Source: Limonium bicolor
Taxonomy: Eukaryota; Streptophyta; Magnoliopsida; Caryophyllales; Plumbaginaceae
Direction of reading: 5' to 3'
Length of the DNA stretch: 64,000 bases
NCBI GenBank assembly: GCA_023374045.1
Contig: CM041777.1
Coordinates: forward strand, 481,221,594-481,285,593
How positions within the stretch are numbered: position 1 is the first letter of the stretch; each line of letters starts with the position of its first letter. Below the pieces are notes generated by a model, which was given only the letters and a program-made list of their open reading frames with translations, ran no database searches and was not told where the DNA came from. This document shows positions 1-9,282 of this stretch, one piece after another. A program made the position numbers and the translations under genes.

Positions 1-311
1 GAGCAGTCGAGAACAACCAGCTTGCAACGCACCAAGCGTGCAACAGGCAAGTAGTGAGGTAATGAAAACCGAGACGAGTGTCTACGGGACTACAATGTAG
101 TACAAGAAGGATGTAATACTAAGAAAAAGGGGTCTCCCAGAATGGGAAACACCCTAGTTAATGGTTATCATGTGTAAACGATGAGAAGTACCCAGAGGAT
201 TTATTGTTAAGACTGTGAGATCAAGTAAGGGCCAACAAGGCCACTGATGTCAGGACGGGTGAAAGCAGTACCCAATCGATGTGTGTCGAACTGACAGCCA
301 GTCAGTATGGC

Positions 312-331
312 GCACTTGCCATGGCAAGTGC
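312..331. other. Perfect 20-bp palindrome, conserved stem-loop
   Basis: GCACTTGCCATGGCAAGTGC reads the same on both strands. As RNA it would form an 8-bp or longer stem. The same stem with changed loops occurs in C (29071-29090), twice in F (about 40341-40360 and 40399-40418) and in J (60015-60032), always in the first half of the internal region. A role in RNA dimerisation or packaging is inference. Confidence 0.7.
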
Positions 332-2296
332 TGCTATAACAAGAATGTACGGGGAAAATTTTTACAACTACAAAGCACTTAGTAAAGTACCATGAAGTTG
401 AGTGAGATCAACATAGTTGAGGAAGGGCTTAACAGTCTGACCTCTGTAATTGGAAGTACACCAGTCAGCATGAAGCTAAACTTGGTTAAAGCAAGGAAAC
501 GTTGTGAAACCACGAAAAAAATTTCTTTCAAACTCGGATTCATTTTCAAAACCTTTTTCAAACCAAATTTTCTTCCAAACCCAGTTTATTTCCAACCTTC
601 CTTAAAACCAAACCAGAAGACCTACACCAGCCTCAGTGCCACATGGTAGGCGAGTTATACCCAGTGACTTTAAATAACCGGACGGAAACCGGTAAACCCA
701 AGGGTAACAACCCGAGGGAATGGATTGACTTCATAATAGTACAATAGTGGATAAACATTCCCTTGATTAAGTTCGGGAAGCACGGAATGCATATTATCAC
801 AGGATATATAAGGGAGTTGACAACAGAATACTTCGCCTAGGCGCGTGACGGACGCTACGAGTGTACCAACTGAATTGTGGGACGACCGCACTCCGTTAGG
901 AGCTTGTGGGCCTGGCAGACCTTCTTATAGGTTAACCGGGTAAGTAGCAATGTATCAACAGGATACCCCACATATGTATACGAGTGGAGTCTGAAACACG
1001 GGAAGTAGTCGACTCCATACTACGGACCGAAGTAAAAGTCAGACAAAGTAGAAATTACCAAAATGGTGAAGTAAAGAAACCAGTAAGGTAATAAGACTAC
1101 AAGAATCAGTGAATTTATTTTAAGGAAATGTCTAAAGTGAACAGTGCGAAGTGCACTAGTTGGTAATAAGACATGGAATATGTCTTAAGAATCCTGAGGA
1201 ATAATGTAATAGCTGGAGTAAGTACCCAGCCTACAGATGGTGAGGCAGATGCCTATTATGGATATGTAATGTGCAATGACGGATGAGACTCCCGAGATGA
1301 TCACTAGGATATCAATCTCACTAAAGAGAATATTTAACCCAGTCAAGAATGCAAGGAAATGCAGTTAATTAATGTACTCATAAGTAAAGCCAGACGTAAT
1401 GGCATAACCTAGTAACACACCAGGAGCTATCCTGAAAGGGGTGTTTGGAACAGTGGTTGAACAGAATAACGTGACAGAAACGCAAGGGTTGAAACTAACA
1501 CCCAGTTTAATCTTAAGGCGTCAGGAGGAACTCTGACATCCTTGAAGGGACATCCCATGAAAGGAATAACGACCTTGTCATGGAGCCCAATACAACCTGT
1601 AAACCGTGTAACATTGTTCGGAGAAGTAAATGAATGTGAACAGCCTATAATGAGCGGAGCTCGAGGCAATAGGGCTTATAAGCCACAAGTAAAATGTCAT
1701 AAGTGAATTTGTTGACTACGAAAGTTATATGTTATATAGTAAAAAGCGGATAACGAACCACTACTTAAAGAGTGGGGACACCTCTTAGTGTTGTGAAACC
1801 GCCAGAACGGTAGTAATGAGTAGGAATATGTCTAGGAAGTATGTTAAAAGTTGACCATATTGTTACTACCCAGGAATGATGTGAGTAAGAATAATACGAA
1901 AATTAGTGTTTGTACCAGTTGTGGAGACGGATGAGTAATAAGTCTAATAGCAACCACCAGAGGTGTGTGATGCTAAATGCGTAATGAACAACGCTCAAGG
2001 AGCATAAAGGCTCGAAGAATGGAGTATTCAGTAATCAGCCAAATAAATGGCGAAACACAGTGTAATGGCAGAAGCTAATATAATAGCTGATGCAGTGTGA
2101 ATTGATGTTATACAATGAGTAACCGCACGGTGTGCAGCAAGCAACTGTTGCATGAGTATTATTAAATAATAAATGGCCAACAAGCACAGTTATGAGTTAG
2201 ACACAGTGAACACGTAAGATAAGTGATGACATACAGACTGGGCAACAAGCCAGTACTTGATACTATGTGATAGGAATACAGTGTGAATCCCTTGCA

Positions 2297-2390
2297 ATCG
2301 CATAAGAGATTTACTGCAAGAGTTTACGCCTCTGCACTCTGTATGACTGAGTGTTTTGGTATTGCTCTTGTGCAATAATGATCGAGAGGG
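2297..2390 (+). other. Conserved non-coding block of family 1
   Basis: This stretch holds the string AGTTTACGCCTCTGCACT, then ATGACTGAGTGTTTTGGTAT, then a CTTGTGCA element. It recurs with few changes in C (27086-27190, inverted), F (about 41728-41812) and J (about 62047-62144), although the flanking internal sequence has diverged. It contains no shared open frame. It is a candidate structured or cis-acting RNA element. Confidence 0.6.
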
Positions 2391-3029
2391 ATAGTTAGAA
2401 ATTCGGGAAATGTCAATTGTGGTAGAAGTATAAGAATTATAACGATAAAACCGAAGCATAGGAAATGCAAGGTCGTATCAATGGAAGGATACTTGATTCA
2501 CAATAAGTGACTATAGTTACACAGTATGTTAAACAATGGTATGGAATATACCACAGGTGTTGGAATTAACCGACAGAGTACTACACATAGGTAGTAGCTC
2601 AAATGTTGAAAGAAATTAAGTAAATCAATGTGGAATACAGTAAATTATCATGGAAGTGAATAGAAAGTTTGTAACTCACCATCTCGCCTTGGTAAGAAAT
2701 ACCACGCGTTGGTGGAGAAACCGTTGTTACCTAGATAAAGGTGATAATCGGGGAGTATAATACAGTAAGAACAATGTGTAGGGCAAATTAAGCTCTAAAT
2801 TATTCAAGTGTTAGATATGTGTTATGATTGTGTAAATGGCTAATTATTAACGCCTAGAAGTTTCACAGGCCAGAATCAAAACTGGTTATGGATTAAAAAC
2901 TTAAAGAGAATTCTTGGTTAGGGACTAAACCGCCAATATGGCTAAGATCCAAACCAAACAATGTATAATAAACCGTGTGGGATTAAACACTTCACGACGG
3001 TAGAATGTTATAAATAGTGATAAGTGATT

Positions 3030-3065
3030 GATTACGTGGGCGTAATCCCTTTTAAGGGGGGTAGA
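3030..3065 (+). promoter_or_regulatory. Internal hairpin plus polypurine tract (PPT1)
   Basis: GATTACG (3030-3036) pairs with CGTAATC (3041-3047) across loop TGGG, and is followed at once by TTTTAAGGGGGGTAGAG. The purine tract matches the one at the 3' LTR boundary, 1.3 kb downstream. The same hairpin and tract recur in J (62713-62748), and a variant occurs in F (about 42324-42361). This is a plausible second plus-strand priming site. Confidence 0.65.
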
Positions 3066-3629
3066 GCGCAAAACCACTTAGTGTATTACCGTACAAGTGT
3101 ACGTGAACTATGGTGTGCATAGCACAAAATAATTTGTTTGATGAGTGTGTGTGTGTTACATAAACATACGCATACATTCATGGTTTAATTGTGGTAATTA
3201 CGCACAGAAGATGCGAATACCATTGTGAAGAATGTGTTTATTTTCAACATTGTTGTGAGAGTACAAGTGTGGGAGTAAAGAAACTCCTGGGGAACTAAAC
3301 CCCGACGTATATGTTCATATGATACTAAATGTTAAACTGTGTGTATTTTGATAAAATATGTATATGTACAATATAGTGATCTATGAAAGGGTATGAAACC
3401 GACATAGAACCTAGTGAGAATAATTCCCTAGGTAACTGATTAAAGTGAATGGTGATACTGATGACAGAGTTCTATCCTTGGAGATGTAATGATTGACTAG
3501 AAAAACTAAAAGATAGAAAATGAAATGTGAATTAGTTGATGTTTGAAAATGAAGTGGGAGGTGGAACTTGATTTGCATGCGATCAAGGGAAGCCGAACAC
3601 AAATTGGGGTGGAAGGATAGTTCAACATT

Positions 3630-3697
3630 GATGCTGATCACATCAGGGTTGGATGATTCTTGAAGCTCCCTACAAGTGGTCACAAATAACCACGCTG
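3630..3697 (+). other. Conserved block with GTGGT/ACCAC stem
   Basis: The block starts GATGCTGATCACATC, continues GATTCTTGAAGCTCCC and ends with a stem GTGGT / ACCAC. It is repeated in C (about 26745-26812, inverted) and J (63409-63476). It lies between the internal and terminal PPT positions. No coding reading is shared. Confidence 0.5.
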
Positions 3698-3989
3698 GGA
3701 AAAAGGGAATAAAGAGCATAAGTTGGACTTGGAGTTGTATGTGTTTTCAAAAGGGTTTTGAACCGGTATTTATAAAACGTCGATAGATACCTTACATAGT
3801 AAGTTCTCTTACTTAACCTCATAAGGAATTTTAAATTTAAGTGATTGTTTTGATCTCCCAAAGGAACGGGGCAATATGTGTCCATCGCGACCGGGTTCTG
3901 CGGGAGCACAGTGTATGTAAAAGAAATTTTTGCTGCTATACGTGCTGAAACGTGTTGTGTGGAATGTGTAAGGAAAAAAAAATTTAAGT

Positions 3990-4260
3990 GGACCTTGAGT
4001 CCTAACGTGGTTAAGTCCGAAGTGTTATGTTATCAAGACCTATGAGTCTAAATGTGTTGTTACCTAGACCTATGTGTCTAAAGGATGTTATGTTATCAGG
4101 ACCTATGGGTCTAAATGTTGTTATGTTGCCCAGACGTGAGCTAAGGGTTGTTATGTATGTGAAATGTTGTTAAGGTACCCGGACCATCAAGTCCGAGGTT
4201 ATGTAAGTATGTTATGTGATGTATGGATGTGGATATGTTACTCGGACCGTCAAGTCCGGG
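3990..4260 (+). repeat. Array of about seven hairpin units with changing stems
   Basis: Units spaced about 30-65 bp apart each hold a short inverted repeat: GGACCTTGAGTCC (3990), AGACCTATGAGTCT, AGACCTATGTGTCT, GGACCTATGGGTCT, a degenerate AGAC unit near 4131, CGGACCATCAAGTCCG and CGGACCGTCAAGTCCG (ending near 4258). Linkers share TTATGTTA. Stem changes are mostly paired: AGAC with GTCT, CGGAC with GTCCG. The array sits between PPT1 and the 3' PPT. Element C carries the same array inverted. Confidence 0.75.
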
Positions 4261-4347
4261 ACTGTGATGTAAAGTATGTTTGGTTATGGAAGTGTTTTAT
4301 TATACAAGTAATTCCCGTATTCTAACCCAATGATATGTGGGAAGTGT

Positions 4348-4384
4348 GAACTTCGGGGACGAAGTTCTTTTAAGGGGGGTAGAT
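4348..4384 (+). promoter_or_regulatory. 3' hairpin plus polypurine tract (PPT2)
   Basis: GAACTTCG and CGAAGTTC form a perfect 8-bp stem with loop GGGA (4348-4367). TTTTAAGGGGGGTAGAT then runs to the first base of the 3' LTR. This is the expected plus-strand primer of an LTR element reading on the plus strand. The stem covaries in F (AGACTTCG / CGAAGTCT). Confidence 0.8.
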
Positions 4385-5079
4385 TGAAATACCCCAAACC
4401 TTAATAAGTTGTTTAAACATTAAATAATAAATTATTAAGACTAAAAGAGTCTTAGTAACATTAGTAAACAATTAATAAATAGTAAATACAATTAATTGCC
4501 TAAAAGGCAATAAAGGGCGAATATGCTCTAAGCTTGGGAATAACCTTGGTTAAGACTTAATAAACTTACCAAGACCTTATATATATATAATGAATATATT
4601 AAATCAATTACCAAAGAAAACCGAGCTTGGAAACAAGTTAAAACACAAAATGTGCTTAAAGGAGCCTTAAAAAGCACGTTTTTGAGTAACTGTCGTGTAA
4701 ATGAGTTTTGAATGGCTAAATGTCCATCAATACTCTTTAATTAATATGTGTACTACTTAGTATCACATTTGGAAGTTTAAATCAATGGGAAATCAAGAAT
4801 TCCTTCAAAGTGCCTTGTTATTATGAATAGTACTAAAATAAGCTAGTTTGTAATATATGTTAACATATGTAATTTAATTGAGCAATAAAGACTAAATAAC
4901 CCCTTATATTTAAATGGGGGCCGGTTTTGCATGTGGTGAGTCGTCACCCTTGCTAGCTGATTGAACAAATAAGTGAGTAAATAAGAGAGAGTACTATTTG
5001 CTTTATGTAAACAATTAATATCTTCAAAAGCATTTGCAATCAGTGAATCCTCTTCATTCCTTCATTTCCTCTTGCTGTC
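4385..5079 (+). mobile_element. Element A 3' LTR, start only (family 1)
   Basis: It begins TGAAATACCCCAAACC directly after the PPT. The first several hundred bases match the LTR starts of C, D and G, including the conserved hairpin near 4652-4676. It ends abruptly where the family 2 tandem array begins. The sequence right of that array (15451 onward) belongs to a different, F-type family 1 LTR, so the two flanks are not simple halves of one LTR. Confidence 0.75.
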
Positions 5080-6342
5080 TGGTGGGCAAAATAGTAGTTA
5101 AACTATCTTGCTAATTATGGGCAGTGAACCCAATCTTTGTAGTACAACAAGGTCGTATCCATAGAGACTTCGCAATTATCTAATTAATTATCCAGTTTAG
5201 CAAATGTACAAAAGGCAAATAAAAATGCATAAAATGTAAATTGGGGTTTAGCCGGAGGCAAGCTTGATTTTCAGAATTAGTACAGAAATAATAAATACAG
5301 TAAAATAAAGTAAATGGATGGAAAAAGGTATCCTAGGATAGCGGGGGAATTTCCTAAATTACTTAAACAATTTTATAATCCTGTCTCAAATATTTATTGC
5401 CTATTAGAGTTAATAATTGTCAGTTACGAACTCCTATTAATAGCCTTAGTATTTTCCTGCTCAATCCGGAGTGTAAATACCAAGATTAATTCCTTTGTGG
5501 TACTTTGACTATCTCAAAATCATATATTGATAGCTACCAAATAAATGCAGTATTTTGTCAGAATAAGCATTTAACAATATTTGCTGAAAGGAATTAAAAC
5601 AAGTTTAATACGTGAAACAGGTGATAAATATTTATTTAAGTACAGACAATAATTATAATCCTAATTTGCTCTTATTTGTCTGTTTAAGAATTAATCTTGT
5701 GGCCTTCCTAAATCATAGATAAGGACAACTCTTAATTAAATCAATAGACTTTTTACAATCAGAAAAAGTCTAAAATCATTAATTAGCTTTAAGTGAGAAT
5801 TCTTTTTATAACAGCGATGGATTTTATCTGCTAATCAAGGAGATAATATCTAACGTTTTTCTCTCTTTGTGGTCTATTCTCAGATTTACAAAATCATTGA
5901 AATAAGAGAAACCGTAAATGCATAAAAATGATCAGTTCTTAAGCATTTAATAATTTAGAGAGACAAAACAAATATTTATAAGCAAACTTGGTATTAATAA
6001 TAAGTCTGAATTATTTAGGGTCAAACCCCATCCTTGGATACGAGTGAAATCACTCAGACATTAACAGTAATAAAAAGGAAACAGAAATAGCCATTAATTT
6101 GGAGACTGCCGGCGGAGACTGGACTGCGATTCGCTTCTGCTCCAGCTCCCTTTTCTTCTGTTCTTCTTATCGTGTTTCTGCTTCGTGGTGGAATGAAGAA
6201 TAAAACTAAAATGGAGAAGTGGGAGATAAAAGGATGGAATGGATCGTGGGAGTGAGCGATGGTTTATTTACTGGATAGGATGATACGTCTACTGCTTTGG
6301 ATTGTGAGGAAGGGAATGAATTTATTTGAGCAGAGGGCGTGG

Positions 6343-6352
6343 GTTTATATAG
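6343..6352 (-). promoter_or_regulatory. TATA box of LTR1
   Basis: The minus strand reads CTATATAAAC, a strong plant TATA box. It recurs in LTR2 (10564-10573) and LTR3 (14786-14795). It puts roughly 650 bp of U3 on the higher-coordinate side and about 1.26 kb of R-U5 on the other, consistent with minus-strand transcription toward the PBS. Confidence 0.65.
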
Positions 6353-6439
6353 AGGTTTAGATCCGTACGAATTTGATTGCAGATGAAGAAGAGCATTGAT
6401 TGCTTCATTTATTGCTTCCTTCATTGATTGCAGGGGACA

Positions 6440-6720
6440 GAGCGTGTGCAGAGTAGATGGATAAGTTGCAGAGTGGACGAGTTGCAGAAGTCGGCGAAGG
6501 CAAGTTGCAGACGGCGCGCGAAGAAGAAAACTGTTCGCGTCTCAGATCTGGAATTTTACACGCGTCCGCGTGGTGTCCTCCTGAACAACCGCCTCATATA
6601 CATGCGGTTGCTTACTTACTCCCTCACGTCCGCCTGCTGGTCCGCCTGGCTAACAGGCGGTTGCTTGTGTGAGTCCGCTCGTGTTGGTGGCCGCCTGTAC
6701 GTCCGCGCCTAATATAGGCG
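6440..6720. repeat. GC-rich inverted-repeat cassette in U3 of LTR1
   Basis: This GC-rich island in an AT-rich LTR starts with GTTGCAG repeats, followed by inverted repeats AACCGCC / GCGGTT, CCGCCTG / CAGGCGG and GCCTAATATAGGC. It lies roughly 90-370 bp upstream of the TATA box in element orientation, where an enhancer would sit. Identical islands occur in LTR2 (about 10660-10940) and LTR3 (about 14885-15165). The cousin LTR at 35041-36567 holds a different hairpin cassette at the corresponding place. Confidence 0.6.
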
Positions 6721-7008
6721 GTTGCCCATGCAGTCACAACAAGCATTGACCTATTTTCCTTCCAACTTTGACCGGCTCTAGATTCTTCGTTTGGGCTCCG
6801 TTTTTCGAGCCGTCTGCGCTTATGCGTTCGTCTCTTCGTGTACTCTGCTCCTAGCTTGGTTTTCCTCATGTTAAACCAATAATTTTGTGAGATAAACAAT
6901 AAAACATAAACTAGAGGAAAAGCATACGATAAGTGAGAAATGAGCAGAAAAGTGCTGATATAATATATGAAATACACCCATAAATCATGCTCATTTAGAC
7001 ACTTATCA

Positions 7009-7046
7009 CACCCCCACACTTACCTTTTGCTTGTCCTCAAGCAAAA
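7009..7046 (-). promoter_or_regulatory. Terminal PPT and hairpin module, copy 1
   Basis: On the minus strand a perfect 9-bp stem TTTTGCTTG / CAAGCAAAA with loop AGGA is followed by GTAAGTGTGGGGGTG and then the LTR start TGATAAGTGTC. Plus-strand positions: stem arms 7025-7033 and 7038-7046, purine tract about 7009-7021. Copy 2 has it at 11227-11263 with a slightly altered tract. Confidence 0.75.
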
Positions 7047-7771
7047 CCATGTACCCAAGCAAGTAGGGAATGCTCAATAATAACAAATACTATTATGAAG
7101 GGTAGGATAAAAAAGTCAATAGTACATGATCTTAAACTTTTTAGAGGAGTGTGATCCATCACCTACTGGTGGCATAGGTGTACTCAGGGCAAAAATAAAA
7201 ATTAGAGTTTCGGGGTATGATCCGGAGTACTTCAATGCTTCTTTTGTTTTGGGTGACTTTGAGAACTTTTACCATGGCCAACTTCTCTCAAGAATGGGCA
7301 TTTGAGGAGAAAACAAAAGGAGAAATAGAATTATGCATTTGTTTCACTTTTGCATAAGAGAAGAGAAGATAATATGTGGGCATTAAGCCTTCGTTGTTAA
7401 GAACACTCAACTCTCTTTGTTGGTTACCAATGGTGTCTCGAAAGTCCCTTATTATCATTTTTTTATATATATTTTTGACAGAGAAGCACCCCTTAGCAAT
7501 CCCTAAGAAAGAAGACAGAAAGAACCCCTGAGTAATAAAAATCCATCCATTTCAGATCATTTGGTCACACCGCATAAAAATGCTCCTCAAAAGTAATCAA
7601 AATTTTAAAATTTTGTACATTTTATACCATTTATCCCACAATTCATAACAATATTTATTCCTAAAGAGAACAACCCACATATACAGGGTCCACAATATTG
7701 AATTTGAACAAACGCAAGATAAGCAGAGAGATTAAGCATTTAAGCACAAAATGTCACCGAAAAGGTACACT

Positions 7772-7808
7772 CCCCCACACTTAAATTGAACAATGTCCTC
7801 ATTGTTCA
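7772..7808 (-). other. Second hairpin-AAGTGTGGGGG module, copy 1
   Basis: Stem TGAACAATG / CATTGTTCA (7787-7795 and 7800-7808) has the same 4-nt loop, AGGA on the minus strand, as the terminal module. It is followed by TTTAAGTGTGGGGGAG. The stem sequence is unrelated to the terminal one. Copy 2 carries it at about 11987-12024. Confidence 0.7.
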
Positions 7809-7991
7809 CCAGAAAAACAAGGGAAGGTTTCAGAAGACCTTTTCGGTAAGTAGAAAAAATAGAGAGAACACGAAGCTCACGAATAATCATTTAAGCACAT
7901 AAACTCTCCTCTGCAGATTTTATTGAAAATAAAAGCATAATTAAAGAAACTGGTACTCCCCTGAGATTATTTTTGCTAGCGTTATAAGAGT

Positions 7992-8020
7992 TCCCCCACA
8001 CTTGAGCTTCAGCCTCAAGT
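7992..8020 (-). other. Third hairpin-AAGTGTGGGGG module, copy 1
   Basis: Stem ACTTGAG / CTCAAGT (8000-8006 and 8014-8020) directly abuts the purine run TGTGGGGGAA on the minus strand. The loop is longer and may form a small inner stem (GC / GC). Copy 2 has it at about 12208-12236. Confidence 0.6.
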
Positions 8021-8170
8021 AGCGTAGCTTGGTTGCGGTGTAGACATGAATTTGTATCTGCTTAAGACACTAGAAGCAACCATACTACAAACGGGGTTAA
8101 GAGTTAGCAAAAATAAAATTAAAAGAGAACCTGAAAATTAAAAGAGCAATAAAATAAAATAAAACTTCAT

Positions 8171-8220
8171 CCGGGTTGCCTCCCGGGAAGCTGCCCTTCT
8201 TTAACGTCTTTGGCTAGACG
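8171..8220 (-). other. Two hairpins just 3' of the gag-like stop codon
   Basis: On the plus strand CCGGG, loop TTGCCT, CCCGG (8171-8186) and CGTCT, loop TTGGCT, AGACG (8205-8220). They begin about 10 bases past the stop codon of the minus-strand reading frame. Both are unchanged in copy 2 (12387-12402 and 12421-12436). From memory, a similar GGGTTGCCTCCC motif is common in plant retroelements. Confidence 0.6.
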
Positions 8221-8229
8221 CCCGCTTCG

Positions 8230-9177
8230 TTATCCTGGATCAAAAATATAAGTAGACAATAATTCTGCCAGAAAAACGAAGTTGACAGTAATTAATAACA
8301 AACCACCTGGATCAAAACAGAACGTTACTTCGGCAAATATAATAGGAAAATGAATACTCCACAAAACCTGGTGTTTGAGGAGGTACTGCCGGTAGCGTAG
8401 TTCTAACAGGAGACCAGGTGTGATTGGCTTTGCTTCCTCAAATTGGAAGATGTAAAAATCCTTCTCTTGTTGTTGAGGCTTATGGTAATCAACGTCAGAG
8501 GGAAGTGGCTCCTTGAAATTGATTATAGCACTCTCTTCTGATGGCTCGAAGGGAGGCGGTATCTCCTCCTTCTCAAGGTTGAGGATGTGTCCACCTTCAT
8601 CTTCTGGGTAGAGTACGGAGAAGGAGGGGAAATAGTAGTTGACTTCAGAGGGAGGAAATTCCATGAAGTCTAAGGAGAAACTCTCTTCTGAGGGGTTGTC
8701 TTCATAATCAAGCTGATGGTTGTTTGGTGTTGGATTTTCTAATTCGAATAGGGGAGGAGGTGGAGAGTAGCTTATGTCCTTAGCAGGTTGTTCCTCCTCA
8801 TGAACCACTTCATTTAGTTGTTGAAGCGGTTGTTCCATGCGTTCGATCTGATCTAGCGTTCTCTGCTGGATCCTTTCAAACTGTGAGGTAAATTCTGCCA
8901 TCATTTCTCTTAAAATGGCGTTGTCTCTCTCTATTGCAACCATAGGACAATGGGAACTTTCATGGTCTCCTCCACACTCTTGGCACACAAAGATGGGGAT
9001 AGGCTTGAGAGATGACTTGTAATCCTCCAAGAGAGCTCTCAATTCAACATTTGGGTCTGAACATTGGGGGCTTTCATGGTACTCTCCGCACCTTTGACAG
9101 ACACTCCATTGATTGTAGTCCTCTGCGCCATAGGGGTAACCATACCAATCTTCTGCTTGATCGTAGTGACCATCCAT
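8230..9177 (-). CDS. Gag-like protein with two zinc knuckles, intact copy
   Basis: A 315-residue protein is encoded just inside the PBS, where gag is expected. Two CX2CX3HX4C knuckles are visible: C27, C30, H34, C39 and C65, C68, H72, C77, the spacing seen in Athila/Tat-type gag proteins. Residues about 80-125 are rich in E, Q, R and L at coiled-coil-like spacing. Residues about 130-250 are acidic and proline-rich with repeated short motifs. The C-terminal 50 residues are hydrophobic. No capsid-type domain is obvious upstream of the knuckles, so the protein may be a cut-down gag tail. The ATG lies about 105 bases from the PBS. A role in nucleic-acid binding or packaging is inferred from the knuckles only. 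Confidence 0.65.
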   Translation of the reverse strand: MDGHYDQAEDWYGYPYGAEDYNQWSVCQRCGEYHESPQCSDPNVELRALLEDYKSSLKPIPIFVCQECGGDHESSHCPMVAIERDNAILREMMAEFTSQFERIQQRTLDQIERMEQPLQQLNEVVHEEEQPAKDISYSPPPPLFELENPTPNNHQLDYEDNPSEESFSLDFMEFPPSEVNYYFPSFSVLYPEDEGGHILNLEKEEIPPPFEPSEESAIINFKEPLPSDVDYHKPQQQEKDFYIFQFEEAKPITPGLLLELRYRQYLLKHQVLWSIHFPIIFAEVTFCFDPGGLLLITVNFVFLAELLSTYIFDPG

Positions 9178-9282
9178 CAGAATTAAGTACTAGAAAAAAA
9201 AACAAAAATTTATACACAAAAGGGTAATTACAGAAATAAAAGAAAAACTAAACAGATAATAAACCAGATAGTTGGACCGAAG

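Larger units (their letters stand above)
1..4384 (+). mobile_element. Element A internal region, 3' part (family 1, LARD-like)
   Basis: This is the non-coding internal domain of a long-LTR element whose 5' end lies outside the window. It matches, inverted, the internal region of element C: positions 1-60 match about 29410-29470, and 120-175 match about 29231-29290. It matches element J and the later part of F in shorter conserved blocks. No reading frame of useful length and no protease, reverse transcriptase, RNase H or integrase motif is visible. The region ends in a PPT followed by LTR sequence. It looks like a non-autonomous element that keeps RNA signals only. A badly decayed pol cannot be fully excluded by eye. 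Confidence 0.75.
5080..7008 (-). mobile_element. LTR1 of tandem family 2 (Athila-like) array
   Basis: This direct repeat of about 1.93 kb is nearly identical to 9307-11226 and 13524-15450. On the plus strand it starts TGGTGGGCAAAATAG and ends GACACTTATCA. The element reads on the minus strand, shown by the TATA box, PPT and PBS positions. This is the 3'-most LTR in element orientation. No matching 5-bp target duplication is seen between its left flank (CTGTC) and the right flank of LTR3 (CTAAA). It contains only short shadow frames. Confidence 0.9.

Noticed and set aside
3990..4260. CRISPR-like regularly spaced palindromic repeats
   Set aside because: Plant nuclear context, no cas genes, irregular spacing and changing repeat sequence. 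It is part of a retroelement.
5314..5508. 64-residue frame identical in LTR1 and LTR2
   Set aside because: LTR3 breaks it with a one-base deletion near 13900. It is LTR sequence, and identity reflects the youth of the array.
6428..7019. Overlapping frames on both strands in LTR1 (also in LTR2 and LTR3)
   Set aside because: They fall in the GC-rich dyad cassette of the LTR, shift between copies and show no protein-like pattern. The open frames follow from base composition.
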